Positions 10,215 through 19,385 of a DNA stretch of 64,000 nucleotides are shown here, one piece after another. Where the stretch lies: positions 1,926,001-1,990,000 of the forward strand of contig NZ_CP019702.2 in the NCBI RefSeq assembly GCF_002005205.3. Direction: 5' to 3'. Position 1 is the stretch's first letter. Each line of letters starts with the position of its first letter. A program made the translations under genes and the position numbers. A model generated the notes under the pieces. The model was not told the DNA's origin. It saw only the letters and a program-made list of their open reading frames with translations, and did not search any database. Origin of the DNA: Rhizobium rhizogenes. Lineage in GTDB: Bacteria > Pseudomonadota > Alphaproteobacteria > Rhizobiales > Rhizobiaceae.

Positions 10215-10412
10215 ATGTTCGAATTTTTAAAACCGCAACCGCAGACCGTGATTGACGACGTTGAGGCGACAGGCACCTATGCCGATGCACTGCTGAACGT
10301 TCCGAGCCCGGAACTGACCCGTTCGACAGCCCGTGAGCACGGCCACGAGGCCCATTCCCGCGATTATTGCGAAAACCGTGACATTTCCCGCAGCGCGCTC
10401 GGTTTTGCCTGA
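10215..10412 (+). CDS. small putative stress protein of unknown function
   Basis: A 65-residue soluble protein starting MFEFLKPQPQTV, with AAGGAGG 7 nt upstream of the ATG at 10215; in-frame codons further upstream lack a site. There is no signal peptide or membrane segment. The C-terminal part is polar with conserved-looking SRDYCENRDISRSALGFA. It lies directly downstream of a GGAAC-N16-CGTT promoter, so it is probably made in stationary phase or stress. No family was recognised. Confidence 0.7.
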   Translation: MFEFLKPQPQTVIDDVEATGTYADALLNVPSPELTRSTAREHGHEAHSRDYCENRDISRSALGFA

Positions 10413-10439
10413 GCCCGTGCAAAACCTTCCCTGAAAGAC

Positions 10440-10464
10440 GGAACGGACCGGCCGGTCCCGCGTT
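10440..10464 (+). promoter_or_regulatory. EcfG-type general stress promoter 2
   Basis: GGAAC at 10440-10444, 16 bases, CGTT at 10461-10464. It lies just after the 65-residue gene and about 180 bp before the proline-rich small gene, so the 5' leader would be long. The 16-bp spacer contains the palindrome ACCGGCCGGT. Confidence 0.65.
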
Positions 10465-10643
10465 TTCCCTGTACGACCCGCAGGGCGGCGCAACCGGACC
10501 GAAGGGACCTGACCGGCATTTGACCGATGGGCGAATTGGGTGTTGCGCCGCCTGAATGGCGACGGCGCAAATGCGTTGTCCCGATGGATGAAAGTGCTGC
10601 CGTTACCGGCATGGGATCGGCGCACTCATATCAGGAGGCCGCA

Positions 10644-10811
10644 ATGCCGACCGTTCCCGTCGAACCCTATCCGGAACCGCCGATGCCGGTGCCGCCGCAG
10701 CCGGATATTCCGCCGGTGGAAGAGCCGGAACCGGACCGCTTGCCCGACGAAATTCCCACACCCAATCCCGACGAAAACGACCAGCCGCCGAAGGTCCTTC
10801 AGGGGTTCTGA
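10644..10811 (+). CDS. proline-rich small protein of unknown function
   Basis: A 55-residue protein made almost entirely of Pro, Glu and Asp ([20 protein letters not shown]..., ending [10 protein letters not shown]). The ATG at 10644 follows AGGAGG at 7 nt; an in-frame reading from 10527 would add unsupported sequence. It is probably disordered. Its last 13 bp overlap the end of the convergent glycosylase gene. It lies downstream of EcfG-type promoter 2. No known function. Confidence 0.6.
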   Translation: MPTVPVEPYPEPPMPVPPQPDIPPVEEPEPDRLPDEIPTPNPDENDQPPKVLQGF

Positions 10812-11389
10812 ACCGGTTGCCGTTCGAATTTCCTGCTGACAAACGCCGAACTTTCCAGTCCGAAGCGCCATGGATAATCGATCGCGCGGCTGATGCCGAT
10901 GCGTCTGCCGCTGGTAACCGTGGCCGCCTCTTCCGGCAGCCGCAGGAAAAACGGCGGAGCATTCAGCGGGGCGCCGTCCATATCCCCCGTAATCGCCATC
11001 GCCTGGCAAAGTCTTCCCGGGCCGGAACAGAGGAGTTTTGGCTTGTCAGTTCCCCTTCGCAGTTTCATCATGTCGATGCCGGTCAGCGGCTCGATGGCGC
11101 GCAGAAGCACGGCCGAACCCGGCGCGCAGACGAAATTGGCGCACCAGTGAATGCCGTAGGACCGGTAGACATAGAGATGGCCGGCCGGACCGAACATCGC
11201 CCTGTTGCGCGGGGTCTGCCCGTTGAAACTATGGGAGGCCGGGTCGTCCGGATGATAGGCTTCGGTTTCCACGATGATGCCGCCTGCGTTGCCGATGCGG
11301 AACTCCGCGCCGATGAGGGCGCGTGCCACGTCGACCGCGTCGCGCAGGAAGAAATTCTCGTGCATTTCCGGGCCAAAGGCCTGATCCAT
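10799..11389 (-). CDS. DNA-3-methyladenine glycosylase (AAG/MPG family)
   Basis: A 196-residue base-excision repair enzyme that removes alkylated purines. The family signature is [20 protein letters not shown], with the catalytic glutamate in VETEAY. It continues [27 protein letters not shown] and [14 protein letters not shown]. The length matches bacterial Mpg proteins. It is transcribed away from EcfG-type promoter 3 and toward the small stress gene, with a 13-bp 3' overlap. Confidence 0.93.
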   Translation of the reverse strand: MDQAFGPEMHENFFLRDAVDVARALIGAEFRIGNAGGIIVETEAYHPDDPASHSFNGQTPRNRAMFGPAGHLYVYRSYGIHWCANFVCAPGSAVLLRAIEPLTGIDMMKLRRGTDKPKLLCSGPGRLCQAMAITGDMDGAPLNAPPFFLRLPEEAATVTSGRRIGISRAIDYPWRFGLESSAFVSRKFERQPVQNP

Positions 11390-11391
11390 CG

Positions 11392-11416
11392 GGAACCCCT
11401 TCGCTCTGCCATCGTT
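11392..11416 (+). promoter_or_regulatory. EcfG-type general stress promoter 3
   Basis: GGAAC at 11392-11396, 16 bases, CGTT at 11413-11416, directed at the 127-residue gene starting at 11487. Third exact match to the pattern within 1.3 kb. Confidence 0.75.
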
Positions 11417-11471
11417 GTGAATTCAGGTTCCAGTCTTATTTCCGGCATCGGATTTGTCCCGATGCCTTTAA

Positions 11472-11870
<399 letters not shown>

Positions 11871-11873
11871 TCA

Positions 11874-12653
11874 TTGGCTTGTGCTAAAGTTGCTCTCGTT
11901 ACCGGTGCGGGCTCCGGCATCGGTCGCGCCGCTGCCCTCCGTCTGGCTGCGAATGGATTTTCGGTCGGGCTGCTGGGCCGTACCGAATCCGAACTTGTGG
12001 CGGTGAGGGATGAGATTGTTTCCGCGTCGGGCGCCGCAAAGGTGCTTGTTGCGGATGTGGCGGACGAGGCGGCCATGGATGATGCCGTCAAAACACTGGT
12101 ACAGGCTTTCGGCCGTCTCGATGTCGTGGTGGCCAATGCCGGCGTCAACGGTGTCTGGGCGCCCATCGACGAGTTGAAACCCTCCGAATGGGACGACACC
12201 ATCCGCATTAATCTGCGTGGCACCTATCTCACGGTCCACACCAGCGTACCGCATCTGAAGGCGGCCGGCGGCGGCTCCATCGTCATCGTCTCCTCAATCA
12301 ACGGCACCCGCACATTCACGTCGCCGGGCGCGACGGCCTATTCGGTGACGAAGGCCGGTCAGCTTGCCATGGCCCAGCAATTGTGTCTGGAACTTGGACG
12401 TCACCGCATCCGTGTCAACGCGGTGTGTCCGGGCGAGATCACGACGGCGATCGATGAAAATACCGACATTCGCGGACGCGAAAAGACCGAGGTACCGGTG
12501 CTGTTTCCGTCGGGGGACATTCCCGTGACGGGCGGTGTGGCGGGGTCGAACAATGATGTCGCCGAGCTGATCGGTTTTCTGGCATCGGACGCATCGCGCC
12601 ATATCACCGGCACGCCGATATGGATCGATGGCGGGCAGGGGCTGCTTCGATAG
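11874..12653 (+). CDS. SDR-family oxidoreductase
   Basis: A 259-residue classical short-chain dehydrogenase. The cofactor motif TGAGSGIG is at residues 10-17, NAG at 88-90, the catalytic YSVTK has Y156 and K160, and the C-terminus is the typical GTPIWIDGGQGLLR. The start is a TTG at 11874 with AAGGGG about 9 nt upstream; no ATG is available nearby. Three bases separate it from the stress-protein gene, so it is probably cotranscribed from EcfG-type promoter 3. The substrate is unknown. Confidence 0.88.
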   Translation: MACAKVALVTGAGSGIGRAAALRLAANGFSVGLLGRTESELVAVRDEIVSASGAAKVLVADVADEAAMDDAVKTLVQAFGRLDVVVANAGVNGVWAPIDELKPSEWDDTIRINLRGTYLTVHTSVPHLKAAGGGSIVIVSSINGTRTFTSPGATAYSVTKAGQLAMAQQLCLELGRHRIRVNAVCPGEITTAIDENTDIRGREKTEVPVLFPSGDIPVTGGVAGSNNDVAELIGFLASDASRHITGTPIWIDGGQGLLR

Positions 12654-12834
12654 AGGGACCTGGTCACCCTTCAAATGCCCGATGGCCCCTCACGGCCTTG
12701 TGTCCGTATGATTAACGAAAGGGTAACGTCTGTTCACGAGACTTTGTCCATGTGCGAGGTTGCCGTGTTGTGGCCACCTTCGATAGTTAAGCGTCTGCCG
12801 GAAAGGCGGGCAAATCAGGCGGGCAGAACGATCC

Positions 12835-13890
12835 ATGGGCATGAAGGCATTGCTGGATTTCGCGGTTGCGGGGTGGCGGCAAAGGGTAAAGGCAGGGGCA
12901 AGAGTGGCTGCGGTCGTCGCGATCGGCGGTGGTCTTGCTGCGTGCACCTCCATGGGGCTCGACAGCGTCAAGAAGGATCCGCCGAAGCTGTCATCCAGAA
13001 TGATGGCGCAGATGTCGGCCAAGAGCATGCGTCCGGAAAGCCCTGTCCTCGTGCGTATCTTCAAGCAGGAAAGCGAGCTTGAGGTCTGGAAGGTCGACAA
13101 GACCGGAAATTATGCCCTCCTCAAGTCCTATCCGATGTGTCGCTGGTCCGGAAAGCTCGGACCCAAGATGAAAACGGGTGACCGGCAGGCGCCGGAAGGT
13201 TTTTATCATGTCTCGGCGGGCATGCTGAACCCGAACTCGCAATATTACGTTTCCTTCAATCTGGGTTATCCCAACCGGCTGGAATCGGCGCTCGGTTATA
13301 CTGGAGAGGCGCTGATGGTGCATGGCGCCTGCTCGTCCTCCGGCTGCTACGCCATGACCGACCAGCAGGTCGGCGAGATATACGCCATCGTTGCGCGTGC
13401 GCTGCAGGGCGGGCAGGACCGTTTCCAGGTGCAGGCCTACCCCTTCCGCATGAGCGCCCGCAACATGGTGGCGCATCGGGATGACCCCAACATGCCTTTC
13501 TGGAAGACACTGAAGGAAGGTTACGATTATTTTGAGGTGACGCGCCGGCAGCCCAAGGTTTCCGTCTGCGGCCGCCGATATGTCTTCAACAGTGAATTTG
13601 CCGGCGGCGAGCCTGCCGACCCGCTGGCCGCCTGTCCGCCGGCCGTCAACCAGCCGGACCCGCTGGTGGCATCGAAACTGGTCGAAGAGCAACAAAAGCT
13701 CGCCGCGGCGATGAACGAGGGAACTTCCGCCCCGCTCAGCGCGTATGTAGACGGCGGCATGCATCCGAGCTTCCGGGCCATTCTGAAATCCAGCGGCGCC
13801 AAGGCCATGGCATCGCAGGTTTCCGGCACGAAGTACCCTATCAGCCGCCCCGAGGCGGCGCTGGCAGACCCCTTTGCCAGCGTGAGATGA
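12835..13890 (+). CDS. lipoprotein with YafK-type L,D-transpeptidase domain
   Basis: A 351-residue protein. A hydrophobic segment (residues 21-36) ends in a lipobox GLAAC, with C37 as the lipidation site. The catalytic domain has HGACSSSGCYAM (H163, C171), the H...SxGC signature of YkuD-fold enzymes in the YafK subgroup. Such enzymes form or cleave 3-3 crosslinks, or attach or detach proteins at meso-diaminopimelate. The tail (about residues 235-351) is lower complexity. A second L,D-transpeptidase gene follows after 19 bp. Confidence 0.88.
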   Translation: MGMKALLDFAVAGWRQRVKAGARVAAVVAIGGGLAACTSMGLDSVKKDPPKLSSRMMAQMSAKSMRPESPVLVRIFKQESELEVWKVDKTGNYALLKSYPMCRWSGKLGPKMKTGDRQAPEGFYHVSAGMLNPNSQYYVSFNLGYPNRLESALGYTGEALMVHGACSSSGCYAMTDQQVGEIYAIVARALQGGQDRFQVQAYPFRMSARNMVAHRDDPNMPFWKTLKEGYDYFEVTRRQPKVSVCGRRYVFNSEFAGGEPADPLAACPPAVNQPDPLVASKLVEEQQKLAAAMNEGTSAPLSAYVDGGMHPSFRAILKSSGAKAMASQVSGTKYPISRPEAALADPFASVR

Positions 13891-13909
13891 CGTAAATGAG
13901 GTTTTTCAA

Positions 13910-14695
13910 TTGAACGAGACGACAACGACCCGGCGGGGTTTCCTGCTTGGAGCAGGCGGACTGGCGCTTGCCGGCCTTGCAGGCTGCAACACTACGGCGC
14001 GTGAGGCTGCCCGGCCCGCAGCGCCTGCCGAAGACCCGATGTATGCCCTGATGTACGGTCCCAAGCCGGACGAGCAGTTTCCGCTGCCGGAAATTCCCTA
14101 CAAGCGGATTCCGCGCCAGTTCCTGCGGCAGATGGTGGCAAACCCGACGGGGGAGCGCCCCGGCGTTATCGTCGTCGATACCGCAAACCATTTCCTTTAC
14201 CTGACCTATGAAAACGGGCAGGCCATGCGTTATGGCGTCGGTCTTGGCCGTGCCGGTTTCGAATGGGCCGGTCGCGGCGTGATCCAGTACAAGCGCCAAT
14301 GGCCGCGCTGGACGCCGCCCGATGAAATGATCGCCCGCCAGCCGGAACTGGAGCCTTACAGCAGCCGCAATGGCGGCATGGAGCCGGGGCTCAAGAACCC
14401 GCTCGGCGCACGTGCGCTCTATATCTTCAAGGACGGCAAGGACACGATCTATCGCCTGCACGGCTCTCCCGAATGGTGGACCATCGGCAAATCGGTCTCG
14501 TCCGGCTGCGTGCGCCTGCTGAACCAGGACATTGTCGACCTCTACAACCGTGTGCCGGATGGCACGCCGATCGTGGTGACGGCGCTCGGCCCGGCGCAGC
14601 AGGGCGTGCCGATCGGGCAGGAAGGCGTTCCCGTGGCGCAATATGGCAATGGTGTGATCGGGGATGGCCTGTCGCAACCGGCGCAGGCCTATTGA
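13910..14695 (+). CDS. lipoprotein L,D-transpeptidase (ErfK/YbiS/YcfS/YnhG family)
   Basis: A 261-residue protein with a twin-arginine-like N-terminus (TTRRGFLLG, R8-R9) and a lipobox LAGC at C26. The YkuD domain covers about residues 84-225, with the active site H184 and SSGCVRL (C200). It would act on peptidoglycan in the periplasm. The only credible start is a TTG at 13910, preceded by AAATGAGG. It is probably cotranscribed with the YafK-like gene. Family is certain; whether it makes crosslinks or anchors a protein cannot be told. Confidence 0.93.
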   Translation: MNETTTTRRGFLLGAGGLALAGLAGCNTTAREAARPAAPAEDPMYALMYGPKPDEQFPLPEIPYKRIPRQFLRQMVANPTGERPGVIVVDTANHFLYLTYENGQAMRYGVGLGRAGFEWAGRGVIQYKRQWPRWTPPDEMIARQPELEPYSSRNGGMEPGLKNPLGARALYIFKDGKDTIYRLHGSPEWWTIGKSVSSGCVRLLNQDIVDLYNRVPDGTPIVVTALGPAQQGVPIGQEGVPVAQYGNGVIGDGLSQPAQAY

Positions 14696-14705
14696 TCGGC
14701 AGAAA

Positions 14706-14735
14706 TTTCCAGCCGCCGGAGATGGCGGCTGGAAA
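14706..14735. terminator. hairpin between convergent genes
   Basis: A perfect 12-bp stem TTTCCAGCCGCC / GGCGGCTGGAAA with a 6-nt loop lies between the L,D-transpeptidase gene and the convergent chemoreceptor gene. It has an A-run on one side and T-run on the other, so it can work in both directions. Confidence 0.7.
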
Positions 14736-14773
14736 CGATGGACAAGCGCCAGGGTAATCGTGGTGCTGTCGCC

Positions 14774-16594
14774 TCAGGCCACTTGACGGATAACGTCGCG
14801 GTCCCCCGCATTTTCCATATCCAGCCGGAAGCGTGATACCAGCGCACGCAGCCTCGCCGTTTCCGCGGCAAGCGTTGCCGAAGCGGCGGTGGATTGTTCC
14901 ACCATCGCCGCATTCTGCTGGGTGGCGTGATCCATGGAGTTTACGGCTGCGTTGATCTCGGCAAGACCGGTGGATTGCTCGGCTGCCGATGTGGCGATCG
15001 CGTTCATGTGGCGGTCGATACCGGCGATGCGCTCGCCGATATCCTTCAGCGCCGTGCCTGTATCGAGAACCAGCTTCACGCCGCTTTCCACTTCCGTGGA
15101 TGATTGGCGAATATGATCGCGGATTTCGCTTGCGGCCCTTGCGGCGCGCTGGGCGAGATCGCGTACCTCCTGCGCGACCACGGCAAAGCCCTTGCCGGCC
15201 TCGCCGGCCCGGGCGGCTTCCACCCCGGCATTCAGCGCGAGAAGATTGGTCTGGAAGGCAATTTCATCGATGACGCCGATGATGCCGGTGATCTGGTGTG
15301 AGGAGGTCTCGATGCGGCGCATCGCCTCTTCGGCATGGCTCACCACCTCGACCGATTTCAGGGCGCTGTGGTTGGCATCGGTAGCGGCAAGCCGCGCTTC
15401 GGCAGCACGCTTGTTGGCATTGGCGACATTGACGGTGATCTCATCGAGCGCAGCCGCCGTCTGCTCAAGGGATGCTGCCTGATTTTCCGTCCGGCGGGAA
15501 AGATCACCGGCACCGGCGGCGATCTCGCGGCTGCTGCCGTCGATTGTTCCGATGCCGTCGGAAATCGCAAACAGGGTTTCCGCGAGCTGCCGCACCGAGC
15601 TGTTGAAATCATGACGCAGGGTTTCGAATTGCGGGGCAAATGCCTCATCGAGCTGGAAGGCCAGGTCGCCGGATGCCAGCCGCTTCAGGCCGGCAGCGAG
15701 GCCGGATGTGGCGATGCGCAGTCGTTCGGAAGCATCCTCCTCCGCCTGCCGCCGTGCCGCTTCCTGATCGGCTTCCGCCTGCCGGCGGGCCGCCGCGGCC
15801 TGTTCTTCGAGCGCCCGGTTGGCAATGGCCGCCTGCCGGAATATCTCGACCGCGCCGGACATGGAGCCGATCTCGTCCCTGCGGTCAACGCCGGCGGGCG
15901 GCTGCGACGTATCGCCGGCGGCCAGGGTTTCCATGTTCTTCGACAATTCCAGAATGGGACGGGTGACCGATCTGCGGGTGAGAAGGAAAAGTCCGGCGCA
16001 GAAAAGCGCTGCGAGAGCCAGCAGCCCTTTCAGGACGAAGTTGATGGTCGCCTTGGTCTTTTCGCTTTCGGCCGAGGCGGCGTTGGACAGGGCCTCGATC
16101 TGGTCCCCGGCCGTTTCCATCGCTTTTTCAAGCGCTGAAAATTGCCGCATGAATTCGGGCATCAGCTTGAGGGCCTCTTCCGGTCGGGAGCCGGCAAATC
16201 CGACAACCGCATTGGCGGCTTCGATATAGGCAAGAAGCGGTGTTTCGACGCCGTCGATGACGGTTTTGACGTTTGTACCCGCCGACAGGGACCTGTTTGC
16301 CTCGATCATTTCCCGGAAAGTGGTTTCATGGTCGGCCAGGTCGGCCTTTACCGCGTTCAGGTCCAGGCCCATACGCCCATCGGAAGAGAGAATGGCGGCA
16401 AGAACGTCGGACCGCAGCGCGTCGTGCATCATGTCCGCCTGCATGTGATTGCGCAGCACATCCGCCGAAAGTGCCACATATTCACTGTTGCGGTTGAGCG
16501 TCTCCGTGGCCCACATGCCAACGCCCGTGGCGCTGCCGGTGATGGAAAAGATTGCAATGCTTGCCAGTATTATCTTTTTCTGAATCGACGCCAT
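14774..16594 (-). CDS. methyl-accepting chemotaxis protein
   Basis: A 606-residue chemoreceptor. First membrane span at about residues 8-30 ([20 protein letters not shown]), periplasmic helical sensor at about 31-185, second span at about 186-206 ([18 protein letters not shown]), then HAMP ([21 protein letters not shown]). The signalling hairpin contains [21 protein letters not shown] charged helical stretch (residues about 262-290, [20 protein letters not shown]) links HAMP and signalling domain. No C-terminal NWETF-like pentapeptide is seen. The ligand is unknown. Confidence 0.95.
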   Translation of the reverse strand: MASIQKKIILASIAIFSITGSATGVGMWATETLNRNSEYVALSADVLRNHMQADMMHDALRSDVLAAILSSDGRMGLDLNAVKADLADHETTFREMIEANRSLSAGTNVKTVIDGVETPLLAYIEAANAVVGFAGSRPEEALKLMPEFMRQFSALEKAMETAGDQIEALSNAASAESEKTKATINFVLKGLLALAALFCAGLFLLTRRSVTRPILELSKNMETLAAGDTSQPPAGVDRRDEIGSMSGAVEIFRQAAIANRALEEQAAAARRQAEADQEAARRQAEEDASERLRIATSGLAAGLKRLASGDLAFQLDEAFAPQFETLRHDFNSSVRQLAETLFAISDGIGTIDGSSREIAAGAGDLSRRTENQAASLEQTAAALDEITVNVANANKRAAEARLAATDANHSALKSVEVVSHAEEAMRRIETSSHQITGIIGVIDEIAFQTNLLALNAGVEAARAGEAGKGFAVVAQEVRDLAQRAARAASEIRDHIRQSSTEVESGVKLVLDTGTALKDIGERIAGIDRHMNAIATSAAEQSTGLAEINAAVNSMDHATQQNAAMVEQSTAASATLAAETARLRALVSRFRLDMENAGDRDVIRQVA

Positions 16595-16686
16595 GGGATG
16601 TTCCCGCGCTGTTGGTTATACTGCGGGAAAATAATAGAACATGCTTAATAAATGATATATTTTCTATTTGCTCTTGATAAAAGCAG

Positions 16687-16716
16687 AAAAGGCTGCGGTT
16701 TGTATTGCAGCCTTTT
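16687..16716. terminator. bidirectional terminator
   Basis: AAAAGGCTGC (16687-16696) and GCAGCCTTTT (16707-16716) form a perfect 10-bp stem with a 10-nt loop. It has A/T-rich flanks on both sides, 22 bp past the stop of the minus-strand aminotransferase. Confidence 0.75.
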
Positions 16717-16737
16717 CTTTATTAGGATTTCGTACTC

Positions 16738-18075
16738 TTAACTTGCTCTTTTCAGCGCATCGCCGAGGATCGAAACAATGTCGTCGAAATGAGATTTTTC
16801 GGCGATCAGCGGCGGTGAAAGGGCGATGATGTCGCCGGTCACGCGGATGAGCAGGCCGCGCTCGAAGCAATCCACGAAGATATCATAGGCGCGCGCGCCG
16901 ATGGCGCCATCGCGTGATTGCAGCTCGATACCGGCGATGAAGCCTATGGTGCGGATGTCGATGACGTTCGGCAGGCCTTTCAACGAATGAATGGCGTCGT
17001 GCCATACATCCTGCAACTCGGATGCGCGGGTAAAGAGGCCTTCATCGCGGTAGATGTCGAGCGTGGCGATGCCGGCGGCGCAGGCGACGGGATGGCCGGA
17101 ATAGGTATAGCCATGGAACAGTTCGATCTGGCTTTCCGGGCCATGCATCAGCGCATCGTGCACCTTGCGGCTGGTAAAGACCGCGCCCATGGGAATCGCA
17201 CCATTGGTCAGCCCCTTGGCGGTGGTGACGATGTCAGGCGTAACGCCGAAATAGTTGCTGGCGAAGGATGAGCCCATGCGGCCGAAACCGGTAATGACCT
17301 CATCGAAAATCAGCAGGATGCCGTGTCGGTCGCAGATCGCACGCAGGCGTTCCAGATAACCCTTCGGCGGCACAAGAACGCCGGTGGAGCCCGCTACCGG
17401 CTCGACGATACAGGCGGCGATGGTTTCCGCACCATGCAGGGCGACCAGCCGTTCCAGATCGTCGGCAAGCTCGGCGCCGTGTTCGGGTTGCCCCTTCACG
17501 AAGCTGTTCTTTGCAGGATCATGGGTGTGGCGCAGATGATCGGCGGGGATCTGCGGGAAAACACGGCGGTTGTTGACGAGGCCGCCGACCGAGATGCCGC
17601 CGAAACCGACGCCGTGATATCCGCGTTCGCGGCCGATCAGACGGCTGCGGGTGCCCTGGCCGATGGCGCGCTGATAGGCGATGGCGATCTTGAGCGCCGT
17701 ATCGACCGATTCAGAACCGGAGCCGGTGTAGAACACGCGGTCGAGCTTGCCGCCTTCCGGCCCGGGTGCGATTTCCGCCAGCCGCTCGGCAAATTCGAAG
17801 GCGACGGGGTGGCCCATCTGGAAAGAGGGCGCGTAGTCCATGGTTGAAAGCTGGTGTTTGACGGCGGATGCGATCTGCTGGCGGCCGTGGCCGGCATTGA
17901 CGCACCAGAGGCCAGCCGTGCCGTCGAGAACCTGGCGGCCGTCATTGCTGGTGTAATACATGCCTTCCGCACTCGCCAGCAGACGGGGATTGGCCTTGAA
18001 CTGCCGGTTGGCGGTAAACGGCATCCAGTAACTGTCGAGGGAGGTGGAATTGGGTCGGCTGGGGTTGTCCATCAT
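16738..18075 (-). CDS. omega-amino acid:pyruvate aminotransferase (class III)
   Basis: A 445-residue PLP enzyme, cytosolic, of the beta-alanine/omega-amino acid:pyruvate transaminase type (SLDSYWMPFTANRQFK near the N-terminus). PLP contacts: GSGSES near 119-123, D258 in FDEVITGFGRMG, and catalytic K287 in TTAKGLTNGAIPMG. A GGAGAA site precedes two adjacent ATGs at 18075 and 18072. It is divergent from an XRE-cupin regulator that probably controls it. Beta-alanine, taurine or an omega-amino acid is a likely donor; the exact substrate is not visible. Confidence 0.92.
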   Translation of the reverse strand: MMDNPSRPNSTSLDSYWMPFTANRQFKANPRLLASAEGMYYTSNDGRQVLDGTAGLWCVNAGHGRQQIASAVKHQLSTMDYAPSFQMGHPVAFEFAERLAEIAPGPEGGKLDRVFYTGSGSESVDTALKIAIAYQRAIGQGTRSRLIGRERGYHGVGFGGISVGGLVNNRRVFPQIPADHLRHTHDPAKNSFVKGQPEHGAELADDLERLVALHGAETIAACIVEPVAGSTGVLVPPKGYLERLRAICDRHGILLIFDEVITGFGRMGSSFASNYFGVTPDIVTTAKGLTNGAIPMGAVFTSRKVHDALMHGPESQIELFHGYTYSGHPVACAAGIATLDIYRDEGLFTRASELQDVWHDAIHSLKGLPNVIDIRTIGFIAGIELQSRDGAIGARAYDIFVDCFERGLLIRVTGDIIALSPPLIAEKSHFDDIVSILGDALKRAS

Positions 18076-18182
18076 GGTTCTCCTGTTCGCTGCCGATGAT
18101 TGAAGGCTATTTTCGCGACTGAACAAGCCCTTTTCTCTCTGTGGCCAAGCCATTGAAAATACTATAATCGGAAGACAAGGTT

Positions 18183-18196
18183 TTCGATATTTCGAA
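18183..18196. promoter_or_regulatory. short dyad in the aminotransferase/regulator spacer
   Basis: TTCGA-TATT-TCGAA lies 22 bp before the regulator start and is bracketed by two ACAAGG copies (about 18175 and 18196). XRE-cupin regulators of amine and amino-acid genes usually bind such dyads in their own divergent promoters. Weak evidence. Confidence 0.35.
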
Positions 18197-18218
18197 CAAG
18201 GGTAACGGGGGTATCGGC

Positions 18219-18767
18219 ATGTCGGTGGATATAGGCGGGCGTTTGCGCCATTTGCGGCTGCGTCACAATATTTCCCAGCGTGAACTGGCAAGACGCGCCG
18301 GTGTTACGAATTCAACGATTTCCCTGATCGAATCCAATACGTCCAACCCGTCCGTCGGCGCGCTGAAACGTATTCTCGACGGTATCCCCATCGGCCTTGC
18401 CGAATTTTTCGCCTTCGAGCCGGAAACGAGCCGCAAGGCCTTCTACCGTGCGGACGAACTGGTGGAGATCGGCAAGGGGCCGATTTCCTTCCGCCAGGTG
18501 GGCGACAATGTCTTCGGTCGCAGCCTGCAGATACTGAAGGAATGTTATCAGCCCGGTGCCGATACCGGCAAGGTACCGCTGGTTCATGATGGCGAAGAGG
18601 GGGGAATAATCCTCTCCGGGCGTCTGGAGGTGACGGTCGAGGAGGAGAGGCGGGTGCTTGGACCGGGAGACGCCTATTATTTTGAAAGCCGACGGCCGCA
18701 TCGCTTCCGCTGCGTCGGCCCCGTGCCGTGTGAGGTCATCAGCGCCTGCACGCCGCCTACCTTCTGA
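18219..18767 (+). CDS. XRE-family regulator with C-terminal cupin (PuuR-like)
   Basis: A 182-residue regulator. The HTH covers residues about 7-62 (LRHLRLRHNISQRELARRAGVTNSTISLIE). The cupin domain is at about 105-178 (EEGGIILSGRLEVTVEEE... GDAYYFESRRPHRFRCVG). This architecture is known in regulators of putrescine and amino-acid catabolism. Divergent from the omega-aminotransferase, which is its likely target; it may also repress itself. Confidence 0.9.
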   Translation: MSVDIGGRLRHLRLRHNISQRELARRAGVTNSTISLIESNTSNPSVGALKRILDGIPIGLAEFFAFEPETSRKAFYRADELVEIGKGPISFRQVGDNVFGRSLQILKECYQPGADTGKVPLVHDGEEGGIILSGRLEVTVEEERRVLGPGDAYYFESRRPHRFRCVGPVPCEVISACTPPTF

Positions 18768-19385
18768 TTCCGCAATCTTTTGACCCGTATGGCGCCCGGA
18801 AAGCGCTCCACGCGTCGCCGGCGCAGCGAATCCGGCGGCGGCCTGAAAGATTTTGAAGATATTCTTTTGCCTCGGTGCGGGTTTTTGCCACTGTTTTGCC
18901 GCTTTTGCGCCGCTGTTGCAATTTTTCCATCGCTTTTTCTTGGCGAAACCCGGGTGCCGGGTAAAAAAATCCCGGCTAATATGTCAAATTTTATATGCAT
19001 TGCCGCAATCTTGCTGCGCCGCAAAAAAATTTAATAGTCTGTTACACCCATGCCTGTTCTTGGCGTTCCTGTCTCATCTGATTAAGTCATAAGAAACATA
19101 TAAGAAAAGACTGCCGACCGTCGAAAATACAATACATGCCGGGGCGCCACCCATGCTCTGGGCACATGGCCACAGGCCCATTTGTTGCTTTTTTATGCAA
19201 CCGTTAATATTGCCCGGACGTTGATCGGCCGCTCCTGCAAGAAATCGCATAGACGGTCATGGGCAATGTGCCTTACAAAAAATCCATTAGCATCAAATTC
19301 CGAACACAGACTTGTTATCTCTTTTAGACGGAAAGACGCGCCTCCGGGCACCGACCAATCGCAAAACATAAATGGAGTTCTCTCT
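18768..19385. other. 618-bp intergenic region upstream of the exoYFQ-like operon
   Basis: No credible gene is present; short readings here have no ribosome binding site or family resemblance. The right half is AT-rich (AAAAAAATTTAATAG, ATAAGAAACATATAAG) and carries small hairpins such as GCCCGG...CCGGGC pieces near 18950. It probably holds the promoter and regulatory sites for exoY; none can be named with confidence. Confidence 0.5.

Noticed and set aside
18780..19092. short plus-strand reading frames in the exoY leader (84 and 79 codons)
   Set aside because: No ribosome binding site, biased low-complexity composition and no resemblance to any family. Treated as gene-free regulatory DNA.
19182..19385. 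68-codon N-terminal extension of ExoY
   Set aside because: The ATG at 19386 has a GGAG site and gives the length usual for ExoY; the extension has no recognisable content.
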